A DNA stretch of 64,000 nucleotides from CAZYBO01 sp964645205. Lineage in GTDB: Bacteria; Pseudomonadota; Alphaproteobacteria; Rickettsiales; SXRF01. Below are positions 24,802 to 34,500 of this stretch, piece by piece; position 1 is the stretch's first letter; every line of letters starts with the position of its first letter. The DNA lies in NCBI GenBank assembly GCA_964645205.1, contig CAZYBO010000005.1, positions 72,284 to 136,283 of the forward strand, in the 5' to 3' direction. A program made the position numbers and the translations under genes. The notes under the pieces are model-generated. The model had not been told where the DNA came from, ran no database searches, and worked only from the letters and a program-made list of their open reading frames with translations.

Positions 24802-25740
24802 ATGGAACAGAAGGTTATCACAATCATCGGCGGCACCGGGTTTCTCGGGCGCTATGTAGTTAAACGGCTGGCGCACGCGGGCTATACGCTGCGCATCATC
24901 GCCCGCAACCCCGATGCGGCGCGGCGCCTGAAAACGGCGGGCGACATCGGGCAGATCGTTATCGTGCGCGGCAACCTCAACGCGCCGGAGACGCTGGAAG
25001 GCAAGCTCGACGGCTCATGGGCGGTTATCAACCTCGTGGGCATCCTGTTTGAATCAGGCCGGCAGAATTTCTCGCAATTGCACGCGCAGGGCGCAGAAGC
25101 GCTGGCGAAAATGGCGAAAGCGGCCGGAGTCACGCGCTTCATCCATATGTCCTCGCTGGGCGCCGACAAAGCGGGAAGCTCGCAATATGCCCGCAGCAAG
25201 ATTTCGGGCGAGAAAGCAGTGCGCGCCGCGTTCCCTGAGGCTACTATCCTGCGCCCCAGCATCCTTTTCGGGCCGGAAGATAATTTTTTCAACCAGTTCG
25301 CGGCGATGGCCTGCATCTCTCCCGCCCTGCCCCTGATCGGCGGCGGCGGCACGCGTTTCCAGCCCGTCTATGCGGGCGACGTGGCGGATATGGTCGAACG
25401 CTGCCTGCAGCGCCCCGACACCGCCGGGCAAACATTCGAGCTGGGCGGACCGCACACTTACACGTTCAAGGAAATTCTCGAATATATCCTGCGCACGACC
25501 GGCCGCGAGCGAAAATTGGTGAACGTACCGTTTTCCATGGCGAAGGCCGTAGGCGCGGTAGGTGAGCTACTCCCCCGCCCGCCGATCACACGCGACCAGG
25601 TGGCGTTGCTCAAATATGATAATCTCGTAAGTCCAAACGCGAAAACCTTCGCCAATCTCGGGCTTAAGCCCACGGCTGTTGACATCATCGTGCCCGGCTA
25701 TCTCGCACGCTTCAGCAAGGGAGCTAAACTGGCCGCATGA
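24802..25740 (+). CDS. NDUFA9-like NAD(P)-binding protein (complex I associated)
   Basis: A 312-residue atypical short-chain dehydrogenase. The Rossmann motif VITIIGGTGFLGRYVVKRL is at residues 5-22, and HMSSLGAD and SQYARSKISGE correspond to the SDR active-site area. Mitochondrial NDUFA9 is a homologue that stabilises complex I, and alphaproteobacteria encode a similar protein; a role in respiratory chain or ubiquinone-related assembly is inferred. AAGGTGG precedes the ATG by 9 bases. Its stop overlaps the gltD start (ATGA), so it is co-translated with glutamate synthase. Confidence 0.88.
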   Translation: MEQKVITIIGGTGFLGRYVVKRLAHAGYTLRIIARNPDAARRLKTAGDIGQIVIVRGNLNAPETLEGKLDGSWAVINLVGILFESGRQNFSQLHAQGAEALAKMAKAAGVTRFIHMSSLGADKAGSSQYARSKISGEKAVRAAFPEATILRPSILFGPEDNFFNQFAAMACISPALPLIGGGGTRFQPVYAGDVADMVERCLQRPDTAGQTFELGGPHTYTFKEILEYILRTTGRERKLVNVPFSMAKAVGAVGELLPRPPITRDQVALLKYDNLVSPNAKTFANLGLKPTAVDIIVPGYLARFSKGAKLAA

Positions 25741-27155
25741 ACGATATGTTGCGCTTCGTCACTGCCGGACAGGAATATCCTGATGTTACGTCAGCCGACC
25801 AGCGCAAACATGATTTCAAGGAAATCTACAGCCTGTTCTCTCCCGAAAAAGCCGCGCAGCAAGCGTCGCGCTGCTCGCAGTGCGGCGTGCCGTTTTGCCA
25901 GATTCACTGCCCGCTTTCAAACAACATCCCCGACTGGCTGAAGCTCACCGCCGAAGGCCGCCTGAGGGAAGCCTACGAACTCTCCGCCGCTACCAATACC
26001 TTCCCCGAAATATGCGGCCGCATTTGCCCGCAGGATCGGTTGTGCGAAGGTAATTGCGTCATCGAAAAAGATTTCAAGGCGGTCACCATCGGCTCGGTGG
26101 AAAAATTCCTGACAGAAACCGCTTTCGCGGAAGGCTGGGTGGAACCGATCCGCGCTGCGCGCGAGAACGGTTTTTCGGTGGGTATCATCGGCGCGGGGCC
26201 TGCGGGACTTGCGGCTGCCGACGCGTTGCGCCGCAAAGGATATGAGGTGCATATCTACGACCGCTACGACCGCGCGGGCGGGCTGATGATCTACGGCATC
26301 CCCAATTTCAAGTTGGAAAAATCCGTGGTGCTGCGCCGCCACGCGCTGCTGGAGCAAGGCGGTATACATTTCCATTTCAACTGTGAGGTAGGACGCAACA
26401 TCACGCTGGAAGAACTGCGCACGCGGCACGACGCGGTGCTCATCGCCACCGGCGTGTATAAGCCGCGCGACATCGAGTTGCCTGAATATAATTTGAACAA
26501 CATCGTACCCGCCCTGCCCTACCTCGTAGCCAGCAACCGCGAGGGGCTTGGCGATAAGGTGAGCGATCAGGTGAACGCTTCCGGCAAAGATGTCGTCGTC
26601 ATCGGCGGCGGCGACACGGCGATGGATTGCGTACGCACCGCCGTGCGTCAGGGCGCGGCCAGCGTCACCTGCCTCTACCGCCGCGACCGCGCCAACATGC
26701 CCGGCAGCCAGCGCGAAGTGAAAAACGCCGAGGAAGAAGGCGTGCAGTTCCACTGGATGGCCGCGCCTAAAGCGTTCGTAGGCAGTGGCGCGATTGAACA
26801 AATTTTAGTACAGCGCATGCGCTTCACCACGCACGACGCCTCCGGCCGCCAGTCCGTCGTACCTATCGACGGAGAAACCTACGCGCTTCCCGCAACACTT
26901 GCGATCAAGGCGCTGGGCTTCGACGCCGAAGCGCTGCCAACATTATGGAATGCCCCTGAACTAGGAGTGCGCGTAAACGGCACGATCGTCATCCACCCGC
27001 AAAGTTTCGCCACCAGCATGGAAGGTGTGTTCGCTGCGGGCGACATCGTGCGCGGCGCATCTCTCGTCGTATGGGCGATCCGCGACGGCCGCGACGCCGC
27101 CGATGCCATACACCGTTACATCCAATCAGGAAAAGCAGGAAGGAAAGCCGCATGA
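25737..27155 (+). CDS. gltD: Glutamate synthase small (beta) subunit
   Basis: A 472-residue NADPH-oxidising flavoprotein that feeds electrons to GltB. N-terminal cysteine clusters CSQCGVPFCQIHC and CGRICPQDRLCEGNC bind the [4Fe-4S] centres. The FAD motif VGIIGAGPAGLAAADALR and the NADPH motif VVVIGGGDTAMDCVRTA follow, and the C-terminal GVFAAGDIVRGASLVVWAIRDGR block is present. It is coupled at both ends by ATGA overlaps. The order gltD - small gene - gltB is unusual because gltB normally comes first or directly adjoins gltD. Confidence 0.96.
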   Translation: MNDMLRFVTAGQEYPDVTSADQRKHDFKEIYSLFSPEKAAQQASRCSQCGVPFCQIHCPLSNNIPDWLKLTAEGRLREAYELSAATNTFPEICGRICPQDRLCEGNCVIEKDFKAVTIGSVEKFLTETAFAEGWVEPIRAARENGFSVGIIGAGPAGLAAADALRRKGYEVHIYDRYDRAGGLMIYGIPNFKLEKSVVLRRHALLEQGGIHFHFNCEVGRNITLEELRTRHDAVLIATGVYKPRDIELPEYNLNNIVPALPYLVASNREGLGDKVSDQVNASGKDVVVIGGGDTAMDCVRTAVRQGAASVTCLYRRDRANMPGSQREVKNAEEEGVQFHWMAAPKAFVGSGAIEQILVQRMRFTTHDASGRQSVVPIDGETYALPATLAIKALGFDAEALPTLWNAPELGVRVNGTIVIHPQSFATSMEGVFAAGDIVRGASLVVWAIRDGRDAADAIHRYIQSGKAGRKAA

Positions 27156-27751
27156 AGCACCTGATATTCGTATTTATCGCCTGTATAGCCGCGCACGACG
27201 CGATGGCCGCGCGCATGCGCGACATGTCGCTGTCGGTGGAAGATTCGATGCGCGAACCCGACATCACCACGACCAATCCACAAGACTATCTGAACCCCGG
27301 CGGATTCGGCAGCAACACGCAAGGCACGCTCAAAGCGCCAACAAAGCCAGGAGGCTACGGTTCTGCCTATAGCGGGGCGAACAACTACGACGCAACCGCC
27401 CTTCCCGCCGACTCCTACATGGTAGGCTACTGCGACCCCAATGTCGGCGTGCGTGCGGGCGCAATGCAGGACTGCATCGCGCAAGGCAAGAAACAAACCT
27501 GCGACATATTCGCGCAACTACCCAACGACGCGCAGCGCCTGCTCGACCGCACCATATCCTGCCTGAGCGACACCGCCGAATACGAAGACGATTATGACAG
27601 CGCGCGCAAGGATTGCGGCTACGAGCGCGCCCGCCTCGGCCTGCTGAAAAAATACTGGGAAGAGCAGCAAACCGCGTATGCGCTGGTGTTCCTGCCCGAT
27701 ATGGTCATGAACGCCGCCGCAAACTGCATGCCTAACCGCAGGGGGTACTAA
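27152..27751 (+). CDS. Unrecognised periplasmic protein between gltD and gltB
   Basis: A 199-residue protein with a signal peptide (MKHLIFVFIACIAAHDAMA). The mature part is Gly/Asn/Pro-rich at first (LNPGGFGSNTQG), then has a Cys-containing helical domain with GYCDP, QDCIAQGKKQTCD, ISCLSD, KDCGYERA and NCMPN, six cysteines that may pair. The start is the ATG overlapping the gltD stop; the upstream open frame is not supported. A secreted protein inside the glutamate synthase operon has no obvious link to ammonia assimilation. Confidence 0.7.
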   Translation: MKHLIFVFIACIAAHDAMAARMRDMSLSVEDSMREPDITTTNPQDYLNPGGFGSNTQGTLKAPTKPGGYGSAYSGANNYDATALPADSYMVGYCDPNVGVRAGAMQDCIAQGKKQTCDIFAQLPNDAQRLLDRTISCLSDTAEYEDDYDSARKDCGYERARLGLLKKYWEEQQTAYALVFLPDMVMNAAANCMPNRRGY

Positions 27752-27753
27752 GC

Positions 27754-30700
27754 GTGCATTATTCGTGGGATGAGGAATGGAACCGCCGTGCCGCAGCACT
27801 CGCCGCGCACGGTCTCTATGATCCCGCGAACGAACACGACGCGTGCGGCGTAGGCTTCGTCGCCGCTATCGACGGCAAACCACGCCGCAGCATCGTCGAA
27901 GCCGCTATCGAAGCGCTGAAAGCCGTCTACCATCGCGGCGCAGTTGATGCCGACGGCAAGACTGGCGACGGCGCGGGCATCCATATCCAGATTCCGTTCG
28001 CATTTTTCCGCGAGCATATCGAACGTTCGGGGCGTGCGCTTGCCAGCGATAAACTGGCCGTAGGCATGATGTTCCTACCCAAGAAAAATCTCGGCGCGCA
28101 GGAAACCTGCCGCGGCATCGTCGAAAGCGAAATCCTCTCATTCGGCTACCGAATATATGGTTGGCGGCAGGTTCCGGTGAAGGCCGAGCTGATCGGCGAA
28201 ATCGCCAACGACTCGCGCCCGGAAATCGAACAGATCCTCATCGCAGGCAAAGAAGGCGCGGACGAAGAGCAATTCGAGCGCGACCTCTACATTATTCGCA
28301 AGCGTATCGAAAAAGCCGTTCGCGCCCGCGCCATCAATGATTTTTACGTCAGCTCGCTATCGTGCCGCTCCGTTATTTACAAGGGATTGTTCAAAGCCGA
28401 GCAGCTCACCGCCTTTTATCCCGACCTGCTCGACGAGCGCTTTGTCTCCGCCTTCGCTATTTTCCACCAGCGCTTCTCCACCAACACCGCCCCCGCATGG
28501 CACCTCGCGCAGCCCTTCCGCATGATCGCGCATAACGGCGAAATCAACACGCTGAAGGGCAACATCAATTTCATGCGCAGCCACGAATCCACCTTCCGCT
28601 GCGCCGCGTTTGACGGCTTCGAGCAGGACATCACCCCCGTCATTCCCGACAACACATCGGACACCGGCGCGCTCGACTCCGTGGTGGAAATCCTCACCCG
28701 CGCAGGCCGCCCGCTGCCGCTGACCAAACTGATTTTAATCCCGCCCGCATGGAGCGGCGTAGCCGACATGCCGCAGGCGCACAAGGACATGTTCAGCTGC
28801 TTAAACAGTATCTCCGAACAATGGGACGGCCCCGCCGCCATCGCTGCCACCGACGGCAAGTGGGTGATCGCAGGCATGGATCGCAACGGCCTGCGACCCA
28901 TGCGCTACAGCGTCACCACCGACGGGATCGTGATTATTTGCTCCGAAAGCGGAATGGTCGAGCTTGCCGATTCGCAGATCATCGAGCGTGGTCGCTTAGG
29001 CCCCGGTGAAATTCTCGGCATCGACCTCGAAGCAGGCAGGCTCTATAAAGACCGCGAGTTAAAAGACCACCTCGCCGCACAGCACCCGTATGGGGAGTGG
29101 GTGGGGAATATTGTGCGGCTTAGTGATTTAGCGGTCAGCGTTCAGCGATCAGTGGCCGGTAAGGAAGAAAATATCCTGCTTACTGACCGCCGAACGCTGA
29201 CCGCTGACCGCTTACACACGCTCCACCTCGCCACCGGTCTTACGCACGAAGACCTCGAAATCATCCTCCACCCCATGGCCGCCGACGGTAAGGAAGCCGT
29301 AGGCTCGATGGGAGACGACACGCCGATGGCGGTGCTGGCCGATGCGCATCGCGGCTTCCACCATTTCTTCCGCCAGAATTTCTCGCAAGTGACTAATCCG
29401 CCGATCGACAGCTTGCGCGAGCGCCGCGTGATGAGTTTGTTCACCCGTTTCGGCAATGACGGTAATTATCTGGCGCTCGATAATTCGCACAGCAAGATCC
29501 TGCTCGCCGAAACGCCCGTGCTGCTTGCGCGCGAAATGACCGCCATTCGCAACCACTTCCACGACCGCATCACTGAAATCGACACGCTGTTCGCGCTCGA
29601 CGGCACGCTGCGCGAAGGCATAGAAGCCCTCATCCGCAAAGCCGAGGAATCCATCAAGAACGGCCGCAACTATCTGCTGCTCACCGACCTGCGCATGGAT
29701 GAAACCCACGCCGCCATCCCGATAATCCTTGCGGTTTCCGCGCTGCACAGCCACCTCGTTAAAAACAAATTGCGCAAGCGCGTGTCCATTTTAGTCTCCA
29801 CGTCTGAATGCATTGAGGTGCATTGCTGCGCCGTGTTGATCGGTGTAGGCGCTACCGTCGTGCATCCATACCTTGCTGAAGAAACGCTCCGTCAGCGTCA
29901 TGCACAGGGGCTGTTCGCAGGCAAAGGGCTGCCCGATATGCTGGCGAATTACCGCGATGCGATGAGCAACGGCCTGCTCAAAGTCATGTCGAAAATGGGT
30001 ATCGGCGTCATCAGCGCCTATCGTGGCGGCCTGAATTTCGAGGCGATCGGCCTTTCGCGCGCGCTCGCCGCCGAATTTTTCCCCGGCCTGCCCTCGCGCA
30101 TTTCCGGCATCGGGCTGGACGGTATCGAGCGCCGCGTGCGCGAATTGCATGAAAGAGCGTTCAGTAACGTCGAGCAGCTTCCCATCGGCGGCTTTTACCG
30201 CTACCGCGCGAATGCAGAAAACCACGCGTGGGAAGGCAAGCAGATTCACATGCTGCAAACCGCGGTAACTACTGGTTCTTATCAGACCTTCAAGCAATAC
30301 ACGCAGTCTATCTACAGCCAGCAGCCGCTGCACCTGCGCGACCTGCTCGATTTCCGCCGTACGCAGCCTGCCGTCGCCATCGATGAGGTGGAATCCATCA
30401 CCGAAATCCGCAAACGCTTCATCGCGCCCGCCATGTCGCTGGGCGCACTCTCGCCGGAAGCGCACGAAACGCTGGCGATTGCTATGAATCGCATGGGCGC
30501 GGCATCGAACTCCGGCGAAGGCGGCGAAGGCGCGGAGCGCTACAAGCCGTTGCCCAACGGCGACAACGCGAACTCCACCGTGAAGCAGGTAGCCTCGGCG
30601 CGTTTCGGCGTTACGGCGGAATATTTAAACAGCGCACAGGAATTGCAGATCAAGGTCGCCCAAGGCGCAAAACCCGGTGAAGGCGGCCAGCTTCCCGGCT

Positions 30701-32304
30701 TCAAAGTCACCACAGAAATCGCCCGGCTGCGCCACGCCACGCCCGGCGTCATGCTCATCTCCCCGCCGCCGCACCACGATATTTATTCCATCGAGGATTT
30801 AGCGCAGCTCATCTACGATTTGAAACAAATCAACCCGGATGCCATCGTGTCCGTCAAGCTCGTCGCGCAGTCGGGCATTGGCACCATCGCCAGCGGCGTG
30901 GCCAAGGCGATGGCGGATAAAATCGTGATCGCGGGGCATTCCGGCGGCACCGGCGCAAGCCCGTGGTCGTCCATCAAACATGCGGGCATCCCGTGGGAAA
31001 TGGGGCTTTCTGAAGCTAATCAGGTGCTAACGCTCGGCCGACTGCGCCACCGCGTGAAGCTACAAACCGACGGCGGCCTTAAAACCGGGCGCGACATCGT
31101 CATCGCCGCCATGCTCGGCGCAGAGGAATATGCGCTGGGCACCGCGTCGCTGGTGGCTATGGGCTGCCTGCTCGTGCGCCAATGCCACAGCAACACCTGT
31201 CCGGTGGGGATCACCACGCAAGACCCGGCTTTACGCGCAAAATTCCATGGCACAGTGGAAAAAGTCGTGAATCTCTTTTCCTTCGTTGCCGAAGAAGTGC
31301 GCGAAATTCTTGCCTCGCTCGGCTTTACGAATTTGTACGATATTATCGGCCGCTCCGATTTACTGATGCAGGTAGGTCGCGGCAGCGAGGATTTAGTTGA
31401 TCTCGACCTCAACAACCTCCTCGCGCAGGCCGACGCCGGCAGCCACAAGCGCTACTGCACCCTCACCTCGCGCAACGAAGTGCCCGACACGCTCGACGCG
31501 CAGATGCTCAAGGACGCGCACGACGCGCTGGAGCGCGGCCAGAAAATCCAGCTCGCCTACAATGTGCGCAACACCATGCGCGCCATCGGCACGCGCCTGT
31601 CGTCGATGATGGTGCGCCGCTTTGATACCGCCACGCTCCAGCCCGACCATATCACCCTGCGCCTGCGCGGGTCAGCGGGGCAATCGCTCGGCGCATTCGC
31701 CGTACGCGGCCTGAAAATCGAACTGCTGGGCGATGCGAATGATTATGTGGGCAAAGGCTTGTCGGGCGCAACCATCGTGGTCAAACCGCGCCCGTCCAGC
31801 ACGCTCGTTCCACATGAGAACACCATCATCGGCAACACGGTGCTCTACGGCGCCACCGCCGGAAAATTATTCGCCAGCGGACAGGCGGGTGAGCGCTTCG
31901 CCGTGCGCAACTCCGGCGCTATTGCCGTCATCGAAGGCTGCGGCAGCAACGGCTGCGAATACATGACGGGCGGCACGGTAATCATTCTAGGCGGCACCGG
32001 CCACAATTTCGCCGCGGGCATGACCGGCGGCATGGCCTTCGTCTATGACGATAGCAACCATTTCGAGCCACGCGTGAATGCGGACACCGTGATTTACCAG
32101 CGCGTTGAAACCGCATACTGGCAGCAGGTGCTGCGCGATCTGCTTGCAGAGCACCTGCAGGAAACCGGCTCCCTGCGCGCCGAAAGCATCCTCGCCGGAT
32201 TTGAGTGGGAGCTGCCGAAATTCTGGCAAATATGCCCGAAAGAAATGGTGGAACGCCTTGAACATCCTTTATCGGATACGGCGCAGAAAGCGAGGCGCGC
32301 ATGA
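27754..32304 (+). CDS. gltB: Glutamate synthase large (alpha) subunit
   Basis: A 1516-residue enzyme that makes glutamate from glutamine and 2-oxoglutarate. After a 30-residue propeptide the nucleophile Cys31 starts the class II amidotransferase domain (ACGVGFVAAI). The central and synthase domains follow, with the FMN-site region GHSGGTGASPWSS and the [3Fe-4S] cluster motif CHSNTCPVG; the C-terminal beta-helix has Gly-rich repeats. The start codon is GTG, 2 bases after the upstream stop. About 25 residues near 460-485 (VSVQRSVAGKEENILLTDRR) are encoded by a palindromic insertion at a surface linker, and the frame is kept. Confidence 0.96.
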   Translation: MHYSWDEEWNRRAAALAAHGLYDPANEHDACGVGFVAAIDGKPRRSIVEAAIEALKAVYHRGAVDADGKTGDGAGIHIQIPFAFFREHIERSGRALASDKLAVGMMFLPKKNLGAQETCRGIVESEILSFGYRIYGWRQVPVKAELIGEIANDSRPEIEQILIAGKEGADEEQFERDLYIIRKRIEKAVRARAINDFYVSSLSCRSVIYKGLFKAEQLTAFYPDLLDERFVSAFAIFHQRFSTNTAPAWHLAQPFRMIAHNGEINTLKGNINFMRSHESTFRCAAFDGFEQDITPVIPDNTSDTGALDSVVEILTRAGRPLPLTKLILIPPAWSGVADMPQAHKDMFSCLNSISEQWDGPAAIAATDGKWVIAGMDRNGLRPMRYSVTTDGIVIICSESGMVELADSQIIERGRLGPGEILGIDLEAGRLYKDRELKDHLAAQHPYGEWVGNIVRLSDLAVSVQRSVAGKEENILLTDRRTLTADRLHTLHLATGLTHEDLEIILHPMAADGKEAVGSMGDDTPMAVLADAHRGFHHFFRQNFSQVTNPPIDSLRERRVMSLFTRFGNDGNYLALDNSHSKILLAETPVLLAREMTAIRNHFHDRITEIDTLFALDGTLREGIEALIRKAEESIKNGRNYLLLTDLRMDETHAAIPIILAVSALHSHLVKNKLRKRVSILVSTSECIEVHCCAVLIGVGATVVHPYLAEETLRQRHAQGLFAGKGLPDMLANYRDAMSNGLLKVMSKMGIGVISAYRGGLNFEAIGLSRALAAEFFPGLPSRISGIGLDGIERRVRELHERAFSNVEQLPIGGFYRYRANAENHAWEGKQIHMLQTAVTTGSYQTFKQYTQSIYSQQPLHLRDLLDFRRTQPAVAIDEVESITEIRKRFIAPAMSLGALSPEAHETLAIAMNRMGAASNSGEGGEGAERYKPLPNGDNANSTVKQVASARFGVTAEYLNSAQELQIKVAQGAKPGEGGQLPGFKVTTEIARLRHATPGVMLISPPPHHDIYSIEDLAQLIYDLKQINPDAIVSVKLVAQSGIGTIASGVAKAMADKIVIAGHSGGTGASPWSSIKHAGIPWEMGLSEANQVLTLGRLRHRVKLQTDGGLKTGRDIVIAAMLGAEEYALGTASLVAMGCLLVRQCHSNTCPVGITTQDPALRAKFHGTVEKVVNLFSFVAEEVREILASLGFTNLYDIIGRSDLLMQVGRGSEDLVDLDLNNLLAQADAGSHKRYCTLTSRNEVPDTLDAQMLKDAHDALERGQKIQLAYNVRNTMRAIGTRLSSMMVRRFDTATLQPDHITLRLRGSAGQSLGAFAVRGLKIELLGDANDYVGKGLSGATIVVKPRPSSTLVPHENTIIGNTVLYGATAGKLFASGQAGERFAVRNSGAIAVIEGCGSNGCEYMTGGTVIILGGTGHNFAAGMTGGMAFVYDDSNHFEPRVNADTVIYQRVETAYWQQVLRDLLAEHLQETGSLRAESILAGFEWELPKFWQICPKEMVERLEHPLSDTAQKARRA
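29131..29204. repeat. Palindromic element inserted in frame in gltB
   Basis: Inverted arms of 23 bases (29131-29153 GCGGTCAGCGTTC... and 29182-29204) differ at two positions and enclose 28 bases. The right arm continues with a further copy of CTGACCGC. The sequence type (GGTCAGCGTTCAGCG) differs from the GTCATCCTG repeats elsewhere in the window. It adds about 25 residues to GltB between the conserved EWVGNIVRL and the TGLTHEDLEIIL block. Confidence 0.8.
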
Positions 32305-32972
32305 CTCGCCAGCTTTACCACACGCACCTCTCCCCCTTCTGCCGCAAAATTCGCATGATGCTGAAGGAAAAAGACCTGCCGTTTGAACTCGTGCAGGAAA
32401 ACCCGTGGGATCGTAATCTGGAATTTTTCGCGCTCAACCCGGCTGGCGAAGTGCCGGTGCTGGTGGAAGATAACGGCACGGTAGTGTCCGGCGCCTACGC
32501 TATCGGCGAATATCTGGAAGAAACCTACCCACAGATCACCCTGCTGGGAAAAACCGCTCCCGAACGCGCCGAAGTGCGCCGCCTGATCGACTGGTTCGAC
32601 CATAAGTTTGATTATGAAGTCACGCAGAACGTGCTGTTTGAAAAAGTGTTCAAGCATTATTTCCAGTGCGGCGAGCCGAATTCCGGCGCCATCCGCACGG
32701 GAAAAACCAACATGCTCTACCATCTCGATTACATCGGCTACTTAGCAAACGAGCGCTATTTCCTCGCGGGCGACGCGCTCACGCTGGCCGATCTTGCGGC
32801 CGCCGCGCATTTATCCGCGCTCGATTATTTAGGCGATGTGCAGTGGGAATATAACCCCTGCGCGCGCAACTGGTACGCGCTGATGAAATCGCGCCCGTCG
32901 ATGCGCAGCATCCTTACCGAACGCGTGCGCGGCGTGCGCCCGCCGGTTTATTATGAAAACCCGGATTTCTGA
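32301..32972 (+). CDS. Glutathione S-transferase family protein
   Basis: A 223-residue protein with an N-terminal thioredoxin-like GST domain (LYHTHLSPFCRKIRMMLKEK, cis-Pro region GEVPVLVEDNG, then SGAYAIGEYL) and an all-helical C-terminal domain (ALTLADLAAAAHLSALDYL). The CxxK-like start SPFCRK resembles the SspA/omega-class group. The substrate is unknown. It overlaps the end of gltB by 4 bases and queG by 20 bases, so it is in the same transcript. Confidence 0.85.
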   Translation: MTRQLYHTHLSPFCRKIRMMLKEKDLPFELVQENPWDRNLEFFALNPAGEVPVLVEDNGTVVSGAYAIGEYLEETYPQITLLGKTAPERAEVRRLIDWFDHKFDYEVTQNVLFEKVFKHYFQCGEPNSGAIRTGKTNMLYHLDYIGYLANERYFLAGDALTLADLAAAAHLSALDYLGDVQWEYNPCARNWYALMKSRPSMRSILTERVRGVRPPVYYENPDF

Positions 32973-34050
32973 GGGAATCACCTCACAGGCTCGCGCGCTC
33001 GGCTTCGACACCGTAGGCTTCGCACGCCCCCAGCTCGCCGCGCGCTATGCCGCCGGGCTTGGGGAGTTTCTCGCACTCGGGCATCACGGCGACATGCAGT
33101 GGATGGAAGAAAAAGCCGACCGCCGCAGCGATCCGCTGACGCTATGGCCGGAGGCGAAAAGCGTCATCGTGCTCGGTCACAATTACGCACCCGAAACGAA
33201 TCCGATGGAAAAACTCGCGCAGAAAAACATCGGCAATATTTCCTGCTACGCGCTGAACGAAGATTATCATGAGGTGATCAAGAAAAAACTGAAAGCGCTC
33301 GCGCGTTGGTTGGTGGCAACGTACGGCGGCGACGTCAAAGTATTCGTAGACACCGCGCCCGTAATGGAAAAGCCGTTGGCGGAAGCTGCGGGATTGGGTT
33401 GGGTGGGAAAGCACACTTGCTTAGTCAGCCGCGAATTCGGTTCGTGGCTGTTTATCGGCAGCGTGTTTACGACGCTGGATTACAATGTCATCCTGAGCGA
33501 AGCGAAGGATCTTGCCGGAGCAAAGAAAGATTCTTCACCTGCGGTTCAGAATGACATTGCGCACTGCGGCACCTGTACCAAATGTATCGACATTTGCCCC
33601 ACACAGGCCTTCACCGCCGAACGCAAGCTGGATGCGCGGCGCTGCATTTCCTATCTTACCATCGAACATAAAGGGCAGATTCCGCTGGAATTCCGCAAAG
33701 CCATCGGCAACCGCATCTACGGGTGCGACGATTGCCTCGCCGTCTGCCCGTGGAATAAATTCGCGCAAGTTGCAAACGAGTCCGCTTATCATCCACGCAA
33801 AGAACTGGAGGCGCCGTTGCTACGCGAACTCGTGCTGCTCGACGATACCGCCTTCCGCGACTATTTTCGTAAATCCCCAGTTAAACGCATCGGACGCGAC
33901 CGCTTCGTACGCAATGTGCTTATCGCCATCGGCAACAGCGGTGATCGTTCGCTAGCCGGAATTATTTCCCCGCTGCAAAATGACGCGTCATCGCTCGTCG
34001 CGGACATGGCGACATGGGCAGTTGAAGAATTACAACGAACCGTGCTATAA
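32953..34050 (+). CDS. queG: Epoxyqueuosine reductase QueG
   Basis: A 365-residue cobalamin- and [4Fe-4S]-dependent enzyme for the last step of queuosine synthesis in tRNA. Conserved blocks: VDTAPVMEKPLAEAAGLGWV, cluster motifs CGTCTKCIDICPT and CDDCLAVCPW, and ARRCISYLTIEHKG between them. Before the first cluster motif, about 24 residues (VILSEAKDLAG...VQND) are encoded by a palindromic repeat that relatives lack; the frame continues intact afterwards. The insertion sits in a loop next to the cluster, so activity may or may not survive. Confidence 0.93.
   Translation: MKTRISEGITSQARALGFDTVGFARPQLAARYAAGLGEFLALGHHGDMQWMEEKADRRSDPLTLWPEAKSVIVLGHNYAPETNPMEKLAQKNIGNISCYALNEDYHEVIKKKLKALARWLVATYGGDVKVFVDTAPVMEKPLAEAAGLGWVGKHTCLVSREFGSWLFIGSVFTTLDYNVILSEAKDLAGAKKDSSPAVQNDIAHCGTCTKCIDICPTQAFTAERKLDARRCISYLTIEHKGQIPLEFRKAIGNRIYGCDDCLAVCPWNKFAQVANESAYHPRKELEAPLLRELVLLDDTAFRDYFRKSPVKRIGRDRFVRNVLIAIGNSGDRSLAGIISPLQNDASSLVADMATWAVEELQRTVL
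33486..33556. repeat. GTCATCCTG-type palindrome inserted in frame in queG
   Basis: Left arm 33486-33512 (TGTCATCCTGAGCGAAGCGA...) and right arm 33528-33556 are imperfect inverted repeats around a 15-base centre. The arms match the ends of the GIY-YIG unit at 55783-56136. The insertion is translated as part of QueG. Confidence 0.85.
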
Positions 34051-34056
34051 AAAAAC

Positions 34057-34317
34057 ATGCAGCCCATCACTATCTACAGCAAAGATTATTGCCCCTATTG
34101 CACGAAGGCGAAGCTCCTTCTGAAACGCAAGGGCAGAGCGGATATCACGGAGATCGACATCACGCACGATGAAGCGCTGCAGCAGGAGATGATCACAAAA
34201 TCCGGCGGACGAAAAACCGTTCCGCAGATTTTTATCGGCGACACGCATGTCGGCGGATACGATGATTTACACGCACTCGATGTAAGCGGGAAACTCAACG
34301 CGATGTTAAACGCATGA
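34057..34317 (+). CDS. grxC: Glutaredoxin 3
   Basis: An 86-residue glutaredoxin. The dithiol active site CPYC is at residues 12-15, and the glutathione-binding features TVPQIFI (cis-Pro) and GGYDDL follow. It reduces disulfides with glutathione in the cytoplasm. It starts 6 bases after queG, so it is likely the last gene of the gltD-gltB-queG transcript. Confidence 0.95.
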   Translation: MQPITIYSKDYCPYCTKAKLLLKRKGRADITEIDITHDEALQQEMITKSGGRKTVPQIFIGDTHVGGYDDLHALDVSGKLNAMLNA

Positions 34318-34500
34318 ACGGAAGTTTTTGTAGCGCATCTCGTTGCATCTTTGCAACATCACTAGGTTTTCTATTCTATTTAGATGCAGCCACCATATAT
34401 TGTTCTGGCGAAGTCTAAATTTTTTGTAAATAATAGATAAAATTTTAGATAAATTGTATCCGACCTACTCGGATAAGACAGAAAAGAGAGCATAAACAGG

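Noticed and set aside
34345..34361. Hairpin GTTGCA/TGCAAC after grxC as a terminator
   Set aside because: The stem is short and not followed by a T-run.
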